DNA of 23,394 nucleotides. It comes from DASQQQ01 sp036390995 (GTDB taxonomy: Bacteria; Actinomycetota; UBA4738; HRBIN12). The stretch lies in NCBI GenBank assembly GCA_036390995.1, contig DASWAT010000157.1, forward strand, positions 1 through 23,394, in the 5' to 3' direction. The notes below the pieces were generated by a model, which worked only from the letters and a program-made list of their open reading frames with translations, was not told where the DNA came from and ran no database searches. Of this stretch, positions 21,713-23,394 are shown piece by piece. Position numbers and translations under genes: made by a program. Within the stretch, counting starts at the first letter, position 1. Each line of letters begins with the position of its first letter.

Positions 21713-21741
21713 GGGGGTGGGGACGGTGGATCCCCACCCTC
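21713..21741 (+). terminator. Hairpin terminator after the lipoprotein gene
   Basis: GGGTGGGGA (21715-21723) pairs perfectly with TCCCCACCC (21731-21739) across a 7-base loop, with a further G-U and G-C pair outside. It begins 22 bases past the stop codon. The following sequence is CT-rich without a long T-run, as is usual in high-GC actinobacteria. Confidence 0.65.
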
Positions 21742-21781
21742 TCGCTCATGGCCGGTGGAGGCGAGGCGGGCGAGAACGGAA

Positions 21782-21836
21782 GATGGTCCGGGACTCGGAC
21801 CGGAGAGAGGGTCGAGAGTCCGAGCTCCGGACCATC
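21782..21836. repeat. Long imperfect inverted repeat (55 bp)
   Basis: GATGGTCCGG (21782-21791) and CTCGGAC (21794-21800) pair with GTCCGAG (21818-21824) and CCGGACCATC (21827-21836). That is 17 base pairs broken only by a 2x2 mismatch, around a 17-base loop. It has no T-run and no neighbouring ORF. It could be a structured RNA element, a second terminator or half of a lost mobile element. Confidence 0.6.
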
Positions 21837-21928
21837 AGACTCCACCCTACGACCGGCGTCCCTCCTGGGTCTTACGGGTATCTGCCGAGGAGTTGCGGGT
21901 CCTTGCCCCACCGACCCGACGAGGACGC

Positions 21929-22072
21929 TCAGCGCCTCACGGGTTCCTTGCTCCCCCGCTTGGCACGCGCCCGCGAGCGGTCCAGATCGGACTTGCCGGC
22001 CGAACGGTCGAGGTCGCGCTCGTCATCGGAGCGGTTCAGGTACGCACGGTAGAGAACCCAGGACTGCCTCAT
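21929..22072 (-). CDS. Small highly charged protein, function unknown
   Basis: A 47-codon reading frame starting MRQSWVLYRAYLNRSDDERD and ending GSKEPVRR. After a short aromatic N-terminal helix it is almost all Arg, Lys, Asp, Glu and Ser, with repeated DRS motifs (LDRSAGKSDLDRSRARA), so it is probably partly disordered and could bind nucleic acid. Support for being real: a GAGGTG ribosome site 6 bases before the ATG, a -10-like TACGCT at 22109-22104 on the minus strand, and a perfect GTGATCAC palindrome (22073-22080) between the ribosome site and the start. No family is recognised. Confidence 0.5.
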   Translation of the reverse strand: MRQSWVLYRAYLNRSDDERDLDRSAGKSDLDRSRARAKRGSKEPVRR

Positions 22073-22391
22073 GTGATCACCTCGGATGTGAGCTTCCATC
22101 CTCAGCGTACGTGCGGGACGCGCGGATGCCGGAACCGTCGGTCAGGGCACGCTCCGGGGGCCCCCCATCTGGGACCCAAGACCTTCACCCCCCGGGACGA
22201 AGGGCCCTGCCTGGTGTTCACCCTCGGGAGGAGGATGCCCGCCATGCACAGGACCGGATCGTGCGCAAAGGCGCAAGGGGGCGAGGGGTGAGGTCCCGCT
22301 CTGGTCGCGACCCGCTGCCCAAACGCGCCATCGAGCAGGAGCTCACGGAGGTCGAGGCACCCCGTTCGGAGGACCGGTCGGCGGATCGCCC
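22073..22391. other. Gene-poor stretch with a DosR-box-like palindrome and a mini-ORF
   Basis: No gene of normal size is supported here. Three things are visible. GGGAC-GAAG-GGCCCT (22194-22208) resembles the GGGAC-N4-GTCCC core of DosR/DevR boxes with one mismatch. A GGGAGGAGG stands directly before an 18-codon plus-strand frame (ATG 22235 to TGA 22289-22291). A GTG (22288) overlapping that stop opens a 63-codon frame to 22479 that runs antisense into the beta-helix gene and may be chance. Confidence 0.35.
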
Positions 22392-23394
22392 TCAGCACCA
22401 GCCGATGTCGTCCGGGGTGTTCCGGCTGATCGTCGCCGGAGGGTTGACGGTCACGGTCCCCATGCCGAAGTCCCGGTAGCTGCCGACGCCCCCGCCGCAG
22501 AACCCGGCGCCGTTCCCGGTGATCGAACTGTGGTCGTTCAGCACCACCGTCCCGCCGTTGTACACCCCGCCGCCGCCTTGGTTGGCCCAGTTGCCCGCGA
22601 TAGCGCTCCGGTCGTTGAGGATGAGGCTCCCTCCGTTGTCGATCCCTCCACCGAAGGATGCCACGTTGCCGGTGACGGAGCTGTCGTCGTTCATCACCAC
22701 GGTCCCGCCGTTGGTGATCCCCGTACCGAACACGACGTCGCTGTTCTCGGCGACGCTGGTGAACCCGTTCAGGGTGAGCGTTCCAGCGTTCGCGATGCCC
22801 GAGCCCGCACCCTCGTACTCCCAACTGACCACGTTGTTCCGTTCCACCCTCACGTCGGTGAGGGTCATCGAGCCGCCCAGGTTGTAGATCCCGCCACCCT
22901 CGATCCGGGCGTCGTTTCCATCGACCACGCCGGAGGTCACGACGACCGAGCCGTGATCGTTGTAGATGCCGCCGCCGAACGAGCCCACGTTGCCGCTCAC
23001 CACCCCGAAGACGAGGGTCAACGACGCGTGATCGACGTAGACCCCACCGCCTGCCTGATCCTCGGGATCGAGGCCTTCATCCGTGGCATCCCCGTAGGCC
23101 AGCGCGATCCGTTGAAGCGAAAGGTCGGCGCCCTCCGAGACGAACAGCACCCGACCGGTCCCGTCGCCTTCGTCGGTGCGCGGTGTCTCGATCGTGACAC
23201 CGGGCGCATCCCCGGTCGGCGGGATCGCCCGGATCGAGAGCGTCTTGCCGCTCGGGATCACGAGTTGACCTATCTGCAGCGTGATGATGCCTCGACGGAC
23301 GACCAGGATCGTACCGCCGTCGCAGACGTGGGTGATCGCCCATCGGAGCTGGCCACGGCCGCCCGTATCGCCCAGATCGGTCACGGGGACGGCC
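22392..23394 (-). CDS. Right-handed beta-helix repeat protein, N-terminus beyond window
   Basis: At least 334 codons; the frame stays open to the window edge, so the start and any signal peptide lie outside. The visible beginning VTDLGDTGGRGQLRWAI resembles the V-x-D-x-G-D-x-G-x-G-x-L-R-x-A-I opening of secreted pectate-lyase-like proteins. From about 23040 down to 22440 the chain is a ladder of about 26-residue rungs of the form GGT-V-V-x-N-D-x-S-x-(I/V)-x-G-N-x-A-x-x-GGG-(I/V)-x-N, as in GGTVVLNDHSSITGNGA. That pattern gives a parallel beta-helix stacked on Asn and Gly ladders, seen in surface adhesins and carbohydrate-active proteins. No catalytic residues of a lyase can be assigned. It ends NTPDDIGWC with a terminal Cys. 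Confidence 0.85.
   Translation of the reverse strand, partial: AVPVTDLGDTGGRGQLRWAITHVCDGGTILVVRRGIITLQIGQLVIPSGKTLSIRAIPPTGDAPGVTIETPRTDEGDGTGRVLFVSEGADLSLQRIALAYGDATDEGLDPEDQAGGGVYVDHASLTLVFGVVSGNVGSFGGGIYNDHGSVVVTSGVVDGNDARIEGGGIYNLGGSMTLTDVRVERNNVVSWEYEGAGSGIANAGTLTLNGFTSVAENSDVVFGTGITNGGTVVMNDDSSVTGNVASFGGGIDNGGSLILNDRSAIAGNWANQGGGGVYNGGTVVLNDHSSITGNGAGFCGGGVGSYRDFGMGTVTVNPPATISRNTPDDIGWC

Noticed and set aside
22288..22479. Plus-strand 63-codon frame opening with GTG overlapping the stop of the 18-codon mini-ORF.
   Set aside because: Its last 88 bases are antisense to the beta-helix gene, and composition of that part is explained by the opposite strand.
1..23394. CRISPR arrays, insertion sequence ends, rRNA, or a toxin-antitoxin or anti-phage system.
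   Set aside because: No spaced direct repeats, transposase motifs or defence-gene signatures were seen anywhere in the window.

Overview
The window is high-GC DNA (roughly 70% by eye). Its coding style points to an actinobacterium (Actinomycetota), probably a poorly characterised or uncultured lineage. The signs are GTG/TTG starts, a TANNNT-type -10 element placed 6-7 bases before start codons that lack a ribosome-binding site (leaderless genes), a BTAD/SARP-type regulator, a DrrA-like ABC exporter and a long Lhr helicase. Both tRNA genes encode their CCA ends. I cannot place it more finely from sequence alone.

Layout. 1-1.6 kb: tRNA-Val, a secreted allene-oxide-cyclase-barrel protein, a small zinc-ribbon protein and a 16-residue-repeat solenoid protein with a C-terminal membrane anchor. 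1.6-2.9 kb: a two-gene operon of a polymer-forming (bactofilin-like) membrane protein translationally coupled to a stand-alone cyclic-nucleotide-binding domain. 3.0-9.0 kb: a probable operon of Lhr-type helicase and gamma-glutamyltransferase. 9.0-11.7 kb: a P1B-type metal ATPase with a C-terminal hemerythrin-like domain, preceded by a nitrobindin gene broken by an internal deletion. 11.8-12.8 kb: a 49-residue DUF1059 protein divergent from a BTAD regulator. 12.8-14.4 kb: a MOSC protein convergent with a metallo-beta-lactamase-fold hydrolase. 14.4-16.8 kb: a self-contained MarR / ABC ATPase / ABC permease efflux operon. 17.0-18.6 kb: a DUF1801 protein, a PPOX-like C-terminal remnant and a decayed tyrosine integrase ending 11 bases from a tRNA(CAU) gene, which marks the scar of an old integrated element. 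18.8-21.7 kb: archease, an AraC-type regulator and a family 5 solute-binding lipoprotein without permeases. 21.7-23.4 kb: hairpin-rich, gene-poor DNA with one small charged ORF, then a beta-helix surface-type protein running off the right edge.

The most interesting signal is regulatory. Two promoters about 12 kb apart each carry three copies of the heptamer CCAACGG (one copy degenerate at the last or next-to-last base), at exact 11-bp spacing and exactly 8 bp from a -10-like hexamer. This is the architecture known for SARP-family activator sites. One set lies between the BTAD regulator gene and its divergent DUF1059 neighbour, and the other lies in front of the secreted AOC-barrel gene. I infer a small SARP regulon outside any visible antibiotic cluster, driving a tiny DUF1059 protein and a secreted barrel protein.
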